This document shows positions 34,090-43,927 of a stretch of DNA of 64,000 nt, one piece after another (within the stretch, counting starts at the first letter, position 1; each line of letters begins with the position of its first letter). The position numbers and the translations under genes are program-made. The stretch is from Panonychus citri. Taxonomy: Eukaryota > Arthropoda > Arachnida > Trombidiformes > Tetranychidae. Location of the stretch: positions 372,001 to 436,000 of the forward strand of contig NW_026515514.1 in assembly GCF_014898815.1 (NCBI RefSeq), read 5' to 3'. The notes under the pieces are model-generated. The model did not search any database. It had not been told where the DNA came from and worked only from the letters and a program-made list of their open reading frames with translations.

Positions 34090-34980
34090 ATGACTCAACA
34101 TTCTTACAACCTCTTCATCATTCACATATCTCTTTTCTTCTTCTTCTTCTTCGTTCTTACAGAAACAGCAATGTCAATGGTAAAAGTATTGAGAGAACTC
34201 CAAGCTCTCAGACTTGGGTGGCATAAAGCAACTCCAACAAGTGATAAAAGTTTATCTTTTCAAATTGAACTGTCTGGCGTCACTGACTACTCAGCATTCA
34301 TACAGTTTCTCATGACAACTTTACCTGACTCATCAAACAGAATTACAACGATCAGGCTGAGAAAAAACGGTAGAGTGGAAATTCGTCCTGTGTCCCTTGA
34401 AACCAGAGTTGAGATTTACTCAATTATTGATCGTTTCTTCCCAGACTACACTCTTTATGAGTTTGAGCCTACACCCTCCACAATCTACTTCAAATCTCCA
34501 CCTCCAGTAAAAATTTCCTTTACTTTAGTGCTTAACAATATTCTAACATCGAATAAGTTATCCAGGGATAGACAAACATTTGTATCCGACATTAAACTGG
34601 TTGAAAATTTTGTTATCATCAAATTAAACATCAGCCAATCAAATCGTGACCTGATACTTGACAATGATGGCTACATTCACTTCATGGGAAAAACTTACCA
34701 AGTCTATGATGATTTCGATATTCACATGTGTAACTGTTTAAAAATAATTCGACGACCCCATGAAAACTGTATTCCTCGGTGTGTAAATTGTTCGCAAATC
34801 CACACAAATCAATGTGTGAATCCACCAAAATGTTACCATTGTAAAGGACCTCACACATCAAATTCGTCTAATTGTGAAATAATTAAAAAACAAATCAACA
34901 AGGCGGCAAAGATTCATGATATCAAATATGAATGGTTCCTGCGATCAGAGGATCGACCTCATCTATTTAAACGCTCGTAA
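34090..34980 (+). CDS. Second Gag-like ORF of the retrotransposon
   Basis: 296-aa protein if begun at ATG 34090. An internal ATG at 34171 would remove a Phe-rich hydrophobic leader and is a good alternative. It ends with two non-canonical zinc knuckles, CVNCSQIHTNQC (C-x2-C-x3-H-x3-C) and CYHCKGPHTSNSSNC (C-x2-C-x3-H-x6-C), preceded by a Gag-like fold that is not closely similar to the first ORF. Its last 65 nt overlap the start of the EN/RT ORF in the +1 frame. The EN/RT may therefore be made by re-initiation or frameshift, as in other non-LTR elements. Confidence 0.65.
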   Translation: MTQHSYNLFIIHISLFFFFFFVLTETAMSMVKVLRELQALRLGWHKATPTSDKSLSFQIELSGVTDYSAFIQFLMTTLPDSSNRITTIRLRKNGRVEIRPVSLETRVEIYSIIDRFFPDYTLYEFEPTPSTIYFKSPPPVKISFTLVLNNILTSNKLSRDRQTFVSDIKLVENFVIIKLNISQSNRDLILDNDGYIHFMGKTYQVYDDFDIHMCNCLKIIRRPHENCIPRCVNCSQIHTNQCVNPPKCYHCKGPHTSNSSNCEIIKKQINKAAKIHDIKYEWFLRSEDRPHLFKRS

Positions 34981-37900
34981 AGAAAGAGAGACAACGGAAA
35001 ACCTCATCAAAAGCACTTTAAACTCAAAAAGTACAGTTTTGGTGCTTGTAGAGGCAAATAGACTAAAGGCCGTGAACTACGTTAATAGAGGCCTCATCAT
35101 AAATGATCAGACAATTTTAATCACATCGCCAGATATAAAAGTGTATTCAAGTGACAATAGTGTTAAAAACTGTATAATCTCCATCATAATTCATCAAAAA
35201 AAACAATTAGTGATCGTTGGAGGCTACATAGCCCATCTCAATCAACAGTCAAATGTCCGAAGCTTTCTTGAACTTGTTGCCTCATATGCTCATCTACCAA
35301 TCCTGATTGTCATGGATGCCAATTGCGAAGATCCACTGTGGTCCCTGAAATCGACTCATAGAGATTGTTCCAACCAAATTGCAAACTTCATCATTCATCA
35401 TAGAATGGAGGTGATCAATAAACCCACGATCGACAACTACACCTTTCAACATAACAACACCAGATTAGTTATAATGCGCTCATGGATTGATCTACTCATT
35501 TCTAATGTTAAGAATATTCAGTTAGAATTAGGCGAGTTAGTAACAGATCACAGGAAATTCTCATTAAAAGTTCCTCTTCAACCTCCATTCATAGATATTA
35601 GTAAGATAAAAAAAGTTACATACATGACAGAGTACAAACTAAAATTCAGACTAGATGATCCAATTGAATTTTTCAAGCAAGTTCATAGCTTTCAGGAGAA
35701 AAATACAAAAAATAAATATGTACAGGAAATGACTACAAATAGGAGAATCAGAAGACTCAGAACGAAAATTCAAAGAATGAAAAGAGCCAGAATAGATAAG
35801 GAGATAATTAGACAACTTGAAGCTAAATGTACTAGACTCAGAATAGGAAAAAAAATAGGAACAATTAAATATCTTTTCAAAATTAGAAATGATAGTTCGA
35901 GACAGTGGGATCTGATTAAGAAAATATTAGGGAAAGAAAAATTCAAGAAAGACTCTGAACCTGATCTCAGCAGCTACAGTAAAGAACAGATTACTCCAGA
36001 ACTAGAATCAGGGTATCGATCAGATCTCAGTGAGTTAGAAAAATTGTCGATCTCGTCGATGAGCTTCAAAAAAACTTCTGGTAACGCTGATGAATTCTCC
36101 TTGAAAACATGGAAGAAGTTTTGGTCTGAAAATAAAAGTATTCTTACATTGGCAATACAGAAATCGTTCCAAGTGGGCATCATACCTCAAGCTGTGAAAA
36201 TCTTTGGAGCCCATTACATACCGAAACCTGATGGCAGCTTACGACTAATAAAAATCTCTGGGTTTATCTTAAAGATCTTCGACAAAATCTTGACCAAAAG
36301 GGTCCAGAAAGTGCTTCCCGAAATTCTTATTCCACAAACGCAATTCGCATATCAACAGTCACTCAATGGCAATGATCTTCATATAAAGATATGTAAACAC
36401 CTTGATCATGGTATCATCATCTCAATCGACGCGACCAAAGCTTTTGACTATGTATCGCTAGAAAAAGTCTACTCAGAACTTAAAGATCATGTTGATTCGG
36501 GTACCCTCTCCTTAATAAAATCATTTCATCAGAATCGAACTCTTCGCTACAAAGCCAAGGACCAAGTATGGTACAAAAGAGATGATGTGGGTACGGCAGC
36601 TGGATCATCATTGGGCCCAATCCTCTTTGTAATTGGTTTAAATTTCGCAATTCGTCATATGAAGCAACAAGGTGTACAAGCGGTAGCATTTGCGGATGAC
36701 ATGCTCATCCTCAGCAACAATGAAAACAAAGAATCTCATCTAAAAATTGCAGTTGAATCACTATCACTGATAAATCTCACCATCAACCAGAGAAAAACGA
36801 AGTTTTTTGCCAAATCGAATATCCAGACTGAGAAGATTGTAGGTAAAATTGTCACCTACTCACTCCATGAGTCGAGCCTATCAGTCTTAACAAATTTATT
36901 TACCTCCAAAATCACCACTCAAATCAAAGTTGTAAATCAACTTCCTGTTCATTACCAAAGGATGATTTTATCAGCATATTACACACCAATGCTCTATCAC
37001 CTTGGGCCCCATGCCTTATACAGGAATAACAACTACCAAAACTTCATCAACACTATTCAAAAAATAGTAAATCGTAAACTCAAAAATTTACTTGGGTTAA
37101 ATCAAGCAGTTTCAAATTGGGTACCAATAATCATATTCAGAATTGTGAATCCGGTGGCAGTGTGGATCCAGTCGATAGTGGAGGCGCTTTATCGGAATCA
37201 TCAACAACGTGAAGAATGGCCAATTCTTGAACTCTTCACAAAAAAACGTACCTTTGACCCACCTGAAAATGAACAAATGGAGGAATTTTGGCATAGGAAA
37301 TGCAATCAATCATCTCTAAATCATGTTTACATCAAAATTAAGAATAATCGTTTCTCTCTTGATGAAGACAATGTAGTTTATGAGACAAATTCGAGTAATA
37401 ACAAGACTGTACTTGTTGCTCTCTTCATGCTAATCAACAAGCATAAAAACAGTCGAATAAATTACCAGCTTCCAGAAATAATCACCAAATTCCCGAACTC
37501 AGAAAGTACAAAAGTTATAATCAGTATGTTAAAACAACACAATTCAATCTATACCTGGACCAGCTCAACCCTCGACAGAAATTTACCTGAAAACCCGACA
37601 CAAACAATCCAAATCAACAATAAGATTAACCTCAGCAAGGACATTCAAGAACACATAGCAGAAAAAATCGATCAAATTATCATACAATCCAGAGCACCAT
37701 CGATCTACACCCTCTTCTTCCCTAGGAAAATGGAAAAGATATACAATAGCATCCATGGAGTTGGATTAAAGAGAATTGTCATCATAATCTCGAAGATATT
37801 AATCCTTACACAAAATATTGACAGATTCAAGAACAAAAAGAGATCATTCACTCATTATCTAAATCAATGTAAAAGTACCCAAGCTCATTGGAATGATGAA

Positions 37901-38005
37901 TGGGACTTAACAAACAATCAGAATCTTAATAAGAAAAGCAAAGATTTAATCGATATTTACGAAATTATTGTTAAGAAAGAAAGTAAATGTAAACTGAACG
38001 ATTAG
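34916..38005 (+). CDS. LINE endonuclease/reverse transcriptase (ORF2)
   Basis: 1029-aa uninterrupted ORF. The N-terminal ~230 residues are an apurinic-type endonuclease: DLIYLNARK, VEANR, the MDANCEDPLW motif, SWIDLLIS, and the catalytic TDH pair in LVTDHRKFSL. The RT lies around residues 400-680 with HYIPKPDGSLRLI, DATKAFDYVS (motif A Asp), GTAAGSSLGPILF (motif B, altered from the usual PQG) and AFADDMLIL (motif C, FADD in place of YADD). A C-terminal region of ~350 residues has no recognised RNase H and no obvious CCHC knuckle. There are no internal stops, so it may be a recent insertion. The altered motif B is unusual and may affect activity. Confidence 0.85.
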   Translation: MISNMNGSCDQRIDLIYLNARKERETTENLIKSTLNSKSTVLVLVEANRLKAVNYVNRGLIINDQTILITSPDIKVYSSDNSVKNCIISIIIHQKKQLVIVGGYIAHLNQQSNVRSFLELVASYAHLPILIVMDANCEDPLWSLKSTHRDCSNQIANFIIHHRMEVINKPTIDNYTFQHNNTRLVIMRSWIDLLISNVKNIQLELGELVTDHRKFSLKVPLQPPFIDISKIKKVTYMTEYKLKFRLDDPIEFFKQVHSFQEKNTKNKYVQEMTTNRRIRRLRTKIQRMKRARIDKEIIRQLEAKCTRLRIGKKIGTIKYLFKIRNDSSRQWDLIKKILGKEKFKKDSEPDLSSYSKEQITPELESGYRSDLSELEKLSISSMSFKKTSGNADEFSLKTWKKFWSENKSILTLAIQKSFQVGIIPQAVKIFGAHYIPKPDGSLRLIKISGFILKIFDKILTKRVQKVLPEILIPQTQFAYQQSLNGNDLHIKICKHLDHGIIISIDATKAFDYVSLEKVYSELKDHVDSGTLSLIKSFHQNRTLRYKAKDQVWYKRDDVGTAAGSSLGPILFVIGLNFAIRHMKQQGVQAVAFADDMLILSNNENKESHLKIAVESLSLINLTINQRKTKFFAKSNIQTEKIVGKIVTYSLHESSLSVLTNLFTSKITTQIKVVNQLPVHYQRMILSAYYTPMLYHLGPHALYRNNNYQNFINTIQKIVNRKLKNLLGLNQAVSNWVPIIIFRIVNPVAVWIQSIVEALYRNHQQREEWPILELFTKKRTFDPPENEQMEEFWHRKCNQSSLNHVYIKIKNNRFSLDEDNVVYETNSSNNKTVLVALFMLINKHKNSRINYQLPEIITKFPNSESTKVIISMLKQHNSIYTWTSSTLDRNLPENPTQTIQINNKINLSKDIQEHIAEKIDQIIIQSRAPSIYTLFFPRKMEKIYNSIHGVGLKRIVIIISKILILTQNIDRFKNKKRSFTHYLNQCKSTQAHWNDEWDLTNNQNLNKKSKDLIDIYEIIVKKESKCKLND

Positions 38006-38011
38006 TTCGGT

Positions 38012-38053
38012 GTCTTCAGGAACACCCTGAAGACGAAAATGCATAAGGCATTT
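38012..38053 (+). other. Two perfect hairpins at the LINE 3' end
   Basis: Hairpin 1: GTCTTCAGG (38012-38020), loop AACAC, CCTGAAGAC (38026-38034). Hairpin 2: AAATGC (38037-38042), loop ATAAG, GCATTT (38048-38053). Both stems are perfect and both loops are 5 nt, only seven bases after the ORF2 stop. Such 3' structures serve as RT recognition sites in some LINEs; that role is inferred here. Confidence 0.7.
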
Positions 38054-38164
38054 GTCATGCGTGATGAAAAATAAACAAAGAGAAACAAAGACGAAAAGAA
38101 AAAGTTAATGAAAAGTGTTTTTCTTTTTTAATTTAATTGGAATCTTTTGTTTCTTTTAATTACC

Positions 38165-39307
38165 ATGTCATCCAGAGCTTTTAAATTTAATTTCAGTGAA
38201 GGTGAGAAGGTTCTTTGCTATGAACCTGATCCAAATAAAGCGAAAGTTCTTTATGATAGTAAAATATTAGAATGTTGTGTTAAGAAAGATTCTAAAAGTA
38301 GGAAAACTGCTGAATATCTTGTTCACTTTTATGGTTGGAATTCATCATGGGATCGACATGTTGCCGAATGTAATATTCTTAAGGATAATCCAGAGAACAG
38401 AACTTTACAAAGACAATTGGCTGAAATTGCTGCCGAACCGTTGAAAGGTAAAAAATTGAAACTCAATAAAATACCCGCTATAATTAGAGAGGTTGTTGTT
38501 AGTTTACCTCGTGAGAATAATAAGTAAGTAAATTGATTGATTTTCTGTGATTAAAGTTTAATCAATGTTGTTTAGTTGTTCATCTTTTTACCCTGTTGTT
38601 ACCTTTTTTTTTTATTCTCTTTTAGTGACAATGAAAAAAAGGATAGTCAAGGTGATGGGAAAATGGTTAAATCTGGTGGAGATGTTGATGGTTTAAACAG
38701 TTACAGTGATGAATCTAATGGTAAATCAGATGTAAATAGTGAAAACAATAATTCTGAATCATCTCAACATGATGATGGACCATTACTTCAACCAACATTC
38801 ATGCAATTACCTGATGATTTGAAAAAGATATTGGAAGATGATGCAGAAAAGGTTGATGGTAAAGGAAAGTGTCACAATTTACCCGTTAAGGTAACGGTTA
38901 AAATGATTCTAGATAAATATTTATCTGAACATTTTGATTTTGGTGATGGAATTAACAATTGTAGTATAACAACACGAACCCGAACTTCAATCGCCAAAAA
39001 GGAATCACAATATATTTTCAAAGAATTTGTTTACTCAATGGAAAAATATTTCAATTCTTTACTTTCTGACCATTTACTTTATTCATGTGAGAAAACTCAA
39101 CTATTAACCTTAAAGAAACACAAAAATCTCGAGATGACTTCAATCTATGGATTTATTCATTTACTTCGTCTTCTAGTTGTTCTACCTGAATTCTTCATAG
39201 TCACACCAGGAATCACCAAGAAACAATCAAATGCCCTACACAAATTATTTCAAGATTTCATTTCATTTCTCAACAAAAATAAATCAAATTTCATGAAAAA
39301 CGATTAA
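38165..39307 (+). CDS. MSL3: MSL3 (chromo-barrel and MRG domain protein)
   Basis: Chromatin reader of the MSL complex, which directs histone H4 Lys16 acetylation through MOF. Exons 38165-38523 and 38626-39307 (phase 2 junction NN-DNEKK); 1041 nt, 346 aa. The N-terminal chromo-barrel has SEGEKVLCYEPDPNKAKVLY, LVHFYGWNSSWDRHV and ENRTLQRQLAE. These fit MSL3 better than MRG15, which has a different EPD/VLY segment and spacing. An acidic, Ser/Asn-rich linker follows, then a compact MRG domain beginning with LPDDLKKILEDD, with FKEFVYSMEKYFNSLLSDHLLY and IHLLRLLVVLPEFF. The MRG region is short compared with Drosophila or human MSL3. The start is ATG 38165. Confidence 0.85.
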
Positions 39308-39686
39308 ACCAAAAAAAAACCAACAAAACCAAAACCAAAACCAAAACAACAAACAAACAAAAGCTCATCTGTACAACTGAACATCTTCACCTTCATCTAA
39401 TGTCTCATTTAAATTTCTAATTTTTGTTAATAATTTATTTTGAAATTGAAATTCCAAATTGAAATAAATTTCCAATCAATCGAATTGGAAGAAAACGAAA
39501 TTCAAAGTTACCGCCACTTTTGATTTTCTATAAATTTGAAGAGCTGGAAAAACGTGGTTGTTGGGGTAAAGTGAATTCGGAAATGTGTTTGGTTTCTCCA
39601 ATTGTTGTTTGGATTTAATTGTTTCTCTTTTGGTTTTTGTTCTAATTAATTGATTAAATTGTTGTTTAATTAATATTGTAATTGTG
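39308..39686. other. Spacer between MSL3 and NOP56
   Basis: 379 bp containing an ACCAAA-type hexamer run just after the MSL3 stop (about 39320-39345). The NOP56 promoter region has AGTTACCGCCACTTTTG near 39508. No gene. Confidence 0.5.
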
Positions 39687-41561
39687 ATGGTTGTTGCCCA
39701 TTTGAACGTTCTCTTTGAACATGCGGTGGGTTACGCTTTGTTCAAGGTTGAACAATATGAAGAAATTGCTTCAAGTGTACCCAAAGTGGAAAAAGCATCT
39801 TTACAATTTAACAATTTTAAGAATATGGTTAAATTAATTTCTTTTTCACCCTTCAAGACTGGAGTAAGTTCATTGGAAAATATGTTAGCTTTGTCAGAAG
39901 GTTATCTACATGAAGATTTACTGGTTTTCTTGGAGAAACATGGAAAAAGTAAAATGAATTTAGGTGTTGCTGATCCTAAAATTGGAACTGCTATTCAAGA
40001 AAAATTTCCTTATGTTAATTGTCAACATACAGGAATTATTCCTGAGCTTCTGCGAGGAATTCGTCTACATTCTGATAAATTACTTGGAGTATCAGCAAAA
40101 GCCGCCATTGAAACATCTGAAGCTGGTTTGGCCCGATCTTTTTCCAGAAGCAAAGTAAAGTTTAATGTTAATCGAGCTGATAACATGATTATCCAAAGTA
40201 TAAGTTTATTGGATCAATTAGATAAAGATATCAACACTTTTTCCATGAGACTAAGGGAATGGTATTCCTATCATTTCCCAGAATTAGTAAAAACAGTTAA
40301 TGATAACTATCTTTACGCTCGTGTTGCTCGATTATTAGGTGACCGTAAACAAATGGATGATACGGTGATTTCAGAAGAATTGAAAAAGCTAATTGAAAAT
40401 GAAGAAACTGTTAATCATATTATAAGTGCTGCTAAGAGCTCTATGGGTATGGATATCGCCCCAATAGATCTTATTAACATTTCAAGTTTCTCATCTAAGG
40501 TTATTAATCTTGTTGAATATCGGCGACAATTAATGGAATATCTTCAAAGTCGTATGCACAACGTGGCTCCTAATCTATCCGCTCTCATCGGAGAAACGGT
40601 AAGTTTTTCGGTCAACCAATCGTTTTAATTCTTATTAAAAAAAAATAATTTCTTTCAATAGGTTGGAGCTCGACTTATTTCCCATGCTGGTAGTTTGATC
40701 AATCTCGCAAAATATCCCGCATCAACTGTTCAGATTTTAGGAGCTGAAAAGGCCTTGTTTAGAGCTTTAAAGACACGTGGTAACACTCCGAAACATGGAC
40801 TACTTTTCCACTCAGGTTTTATTTCCAGAGCGGGAACGAAAAATAAAGGTCGTATTTCTAGATTCCTTGCTAATAAGTGTTCCATTGCCTCCCGAATTGA
40901 TTGTTTCAATGATACCCCAGCCGATGTGTTCGGATCAACATTAAAAGATCAAGTTGAAGAGAGACTTCAATTCTACGAGAATGGAACTGTTCCTAAAAAG
41001 AACATTGATGTCATGACTGAGGCCAGTGAAAAAGCGAAAATACTTGCCGATAAAAGAGCAAGAAAACTGGCCAAGAAGGCGAAGAAAGAAGCTGCAATCA
41101 AAGCTGAATTCGATGAAACTGTTTCAGCGATGGAAACTGGTGAAGGAGAAGGCGTTGAGCAACAAAAGAAAAAGAAGAAAAAGAAACATGATCCCGAAGG
41201 TGGAGATGAAGAGAATGGCCACCAAGAAGAGATGGAAATTGACCAGGAATCAAGTTCGAAGAAAAAGAAGAAGAAGAAGAAAAATCTTGCGAACACCGAA
41301 GACGAAAATGGTTTACCCAATATTCAAGATGATACCACTGAACAAATTGAAACCGAAAGCGCTAAGAAAAAGAAAAAGAAACGTAAAGCTGGAGGAGAAG
41401 ATGATGTTGATCAAATTGAAGAAGACAATTTTGGTAAATCGAATAAGAAGAAAAAATTCTCCGAAAGTGACGAAATGGCTGCAAATGACGAATCTCTTGT
41501 CGAAGAGACTCTCAGTGCCAAAAAGAAAAAGAAAAAGAAACAAAAGTTACAGGAAGCCTGA
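39687..41561 (+). CDS. NOP56: NOP56, box C/D snoRNP core protein
   Basis: Nucleolar scaffold protein that pairs with NOP58 and fibrillarin to guide rRNA 2'-O-methylation. Exons 39687-40598 and 40662-41561 (phase 0, ET-VGARL); 603 aa. The N-terminal NOP5N region has FEHAVGYALFKV, and the coiled-coil has RLREWYSYHFPEL. The Nop (NOSIC) domain contains APNLSALIGETVGARL, HAGSLINLAKYPASTVQILG, EKALFRALK and TPKHGLLF, all family hallmarks. The C-terminal ~180 residues are alternating acidic and poly-Lys blocks (KKKKKKKH, KKKKKKKKN), the usual nucleolar tail. ATG 39687 is the first in frame and fits the conserved N-terminus. Confidence 0.95.
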
Positions 41562-41818
41562 AATGATTGACCTTTATTTTAAAAAGACATCGATCTCATT
41601 GAGAATTGAGTATATGAATAATTCTGGTTGACATTATTTTGGGAGCTATCATTATGTAGACAATGTTGCATAATCTGTAAAAATACACATTTTGTTTGAA
41701 AACAGCAAATTTTGTCCATTTCAATATTTATCCATTTTTTTTTTATATCGGTTCACTTAATCACTAACATGAGATGAATAAATTGACATATTGAAGACTA
41801 TCCGTCTAATTGATTAAA

Positions 41819-42760
41819 TCAAGTTATCAAACGAGGCGAGTCAAATAAAATATCTCTCGCCATTGAGCCGAAAGTCTTATTATAAGATTTAATATTGAAT
41901 TCGTTGAAATATCTGATTGAATCACTTGGAATCAAATATGAACGATGTCTCTCCAGTAAATGGATTGTGTGAAATTTATCAATCCAATCGGATTTGTTAT
42001 TTACAGATGAATATAAGTAAAGTATTTCAGGAGCGACACCAAATGATTTAGTTTCCCGATGAACATATTCAGGGTTAGAGTTGAGTATCGATTGGGTCGG
42101 TAATTGGCCTGCATTGAAATACCAACTTGATCCATTGTAATATTTATAAGATTGGAACCATTTCTTGATGAATCTTGAATCTTTATGAGCAATAATCAGC
42201 TGATTTCCAATGAACTCATTCTCAGGCCAACCAATTGAGCATTCAAACCGACGGAATGAGTTTAAATCTTTTAAAATAAGTAAATCACTATCAATATAAA
42301 TTCCACCATATTTCATGAGAACAATCAATCGGGCAACATCACTAGAATGATAAACATGAGCCAAAGGTAAATTAAAGATCTCCGTTGGTTTAACCATCTT
42401 TTCAACTTGAATTTGTTCATTTTCCTTCAGGCGATCCCAATATTTACCATTTAATTGTTTCTCATTTGTGTGGATAATCAAAACATCAGGTGATTGAAAC
42501 TTAATCGCTGCTTTAATACAAAGAAAGGTAATGAACGAAATGAATGGATTATCAAATTGTATAAGGTGAACAATGTTTGGAACAATCAACCGACCCAATC
42601 CAGTGACATTTAGATTGTGATGTTTAAGTGACAAACCATCAAAATCAATGGAATCAGAGACAAAGAAAGAAACACAATTCAAGTAAACAATAAAGATGAT
42701 TAACAAGATGATCACAATTAAAAGAATATTTTTAACTAAACGTTTCAAATTGATCAACAT
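41819..42760 (-). CDS. GT32-like glycosyltransferase (DXD), type II membrane protein
   Basis: 313-aa, single exon. A hydrophobic signal-anchor spans residues ~10-34 after a short basic N-terminus, as in Golgi glycosyltransferases. The catalytic part has IPNIVHLIQF, HSSDVARLIVLMKYGGIYIDSDLLIL with the metal/sugar-nucleotide binding D-S-D motif, and IGNQLIIAHKDSRFIKKW. This is the Gly_transf_sug (GT32) pattern shared with alpha-1,4-GlcNAc/galactosyl transferases and fungal Och1-like enzymes. The vertebrate C-terminal A4GALT domain is not evident. Donor and acceptor sugars cannot be named. It runs convergent with NOP56 (257-bp gap). The DNA just upstream of its ATG starts the first of two segmental duplicates. 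Confidence 0.8.
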   Translation of the reverse strand: MLINLKRLVKNILLIVIILLIIFIVYLNCVSFFVSDSIDFDGLSLKHHNLNVTGLGRLIVPNIVHLIQFDNPFISFITFLCIKAAIKFQSPDVLIIHTNEKQLNGKYWDRLKENEQIQVEKMVKPTEIFNLPLAHVYHSSDVARLIVLMKYGGIYIDSDLLILKDLNSFRRFECSIGWPENEFIGNQLIIAHKDSRFIKKWFQSYKYYNGSSWYFNAGQLPTQSILNSNPEYVHRETKSFGVAPEILYLYSSVNNKSDWIDKFHTIHLLERHRSYLIPSDSIRYFNEFNIKSYNKTFGSMARDILFDSPRLIT

Positions 42761-43209
42761 TTAGAAAACATTAATCAATTAGATGTTCTCATTTAGAGAA
42801 AATCATTTTCTAGGAAAAAAAAGAAAAAAATCAGAATGAATTACCTGAATTCCAAATCTTTCTAAAGGTAACAATCAGCTGATGGCGATTCTCCCAAGTT
42901 AATTTAAATTACACTTTAATAAACAAGTTTGGATTCACATAGAAAATAATTGCAACTGTGGATAAATAGATTCGTCGCCATTTAATTGATATTAAATGGA
43001 CAATAGGATTAGTAATATCGACATAAATCCAGTTGAATTAACCTTTTCTACTCAATTTTCTAGTCGGTCTCATATCGATGGACAGGTCAGTGGGGTTGAT
43101 GCTCGATCGTGACAATAATAATACGTAATATGTAAAGGTTTTCTGAAACTAATAATTCTTGTAATCTGATTACATGTTTAGTTCTGATTAATGATCAGGT
43201 TGTTGTAAA

Positions 43210-43460
43210 AAAAACCTATTACTCTTTGCTCTTAATGAGTTGGTCAATGAATCGTAATCAGTCTGAAGTGTAGCAAAAGCTTATCCATCAGACGAATCTG
43301 ATTCGTTAACTGGTCCATTTTGACCTCAGTAGAGTATTTTTATGTGTGTGTGTGTGTGTCGTTTGGTGTAACCTTTGAGAGTCGGGCACTAGTGGACTGG
43401 ACAGATGATTGGACAAAGATGAAATCGACAATGATTCAGCTGATGAGGCAAATACACCGA
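43210..43460 (-). pseudogene. Degenerate MCC-alpha 3'-end remnant, copy 1
   Basis: Shows the same sequence as the start of the MCC-alpha-like fragment in unit 2 (PLVPDSQRLHQT and the segment around ATGAGTTGGTCAATGAA), but interrupted by a TG microsatellite and missing the whole biotinyl domain. There is no continuous ORF across the similarity, so it is a relic of the duplication. Confidence 0.55.
43342..43359 (+). repeat. (TG)n microsatellite in MCC remnant
   Basis: TG run that sits where unit 2 has intact MCC-alpha-like coding DNA, marking the site of loss in unit 1. Confidence 0.85.
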
Positions 43461-43927
43461 TGGCAGAGGTAAGAGACAAAAGGACGAAAGGAAGCAGAAA
43501 AAAGGCCAAAATTCACCCTCAATTTACTCAAAATTTTGATAAAATAATCCCGACAATAATACTTAAATCAAAAAATTGAAATAAGTGACCAAAATTTCAA
43601 GACGATTTGACTTTTTGATTCGCATTGAGTGTTAATTGATTTATAATTTTTTCTTTACAACTGGAAATATTAATTCAATACCAAAATATTAATAGATTAT
43701 TTTGAATCTCTTCAATTGAACAAATTAATTAACATGATAAAATTTTTATTTTCAATGTCAACAGTTAATTGTCTTTAATTTCCTTTTAATTGGTACATTT
43801 TCCACGTATGGAATGTCTCAAATCTTATAAATAAATAAATAAAATTGACAAATAACTTATTCTCAGAGGTTCTTTTAAGATTTCACTTGATCAGGCTTTA
43901 GTGAAATAAGAACGAGAAGTAAGTTGA

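Larger units (their letters stand above)
32309..38060 (+). mobile_element. Non-LTR (LINE) retrotransposon, apparently full coding capacity
   Basis: A roughly 5.7-kb unit with three plus-strand ORFs (two zinc-knuckle Gag-like proteins and one endonuclease/reverse transcriptase), an A-rich coding strand and a 3' region with two perfect hairpins, then A-rich DNA. No long terminal repeats are seen. The endonuclease is of the apurinic-like type and there is no RNase H after the RT, suggesting an R1/Jockey-like group. Clade placement is inference. The 5' limit is not known and I could not identify target-site duplications. It lies between CARS (-) and MSL3 (+). Confidence 0.8.
42780..43630. repeat. 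Segmental duplicate, unit 1
   Basis: Direct repeat of about 850 bp, similar to unit 2 at about 44943-46240. Shared stretches include the start (GAGAAAATCATTTTCTAGG followed by an A-run), the AATCAGCTGATGGCGATTC block, and the block ending CGATGGACAGGTCAGTGGGG. The last ~200 bp around TGGTGTAACCTTTGAGA and GGGCACTAGTGGACTG are also shared. Unit 1 lacks most of the coding part found in unit 2 and has a TG run at about 43342-43359 in its place. Confidence 0.75.

Noticed and set aside
40973..41320. Minus-strand Phe/Ser-rich ORF opposite NOP56
   Set aside because: Complement of the poly-Lys tail; no independent evidence.
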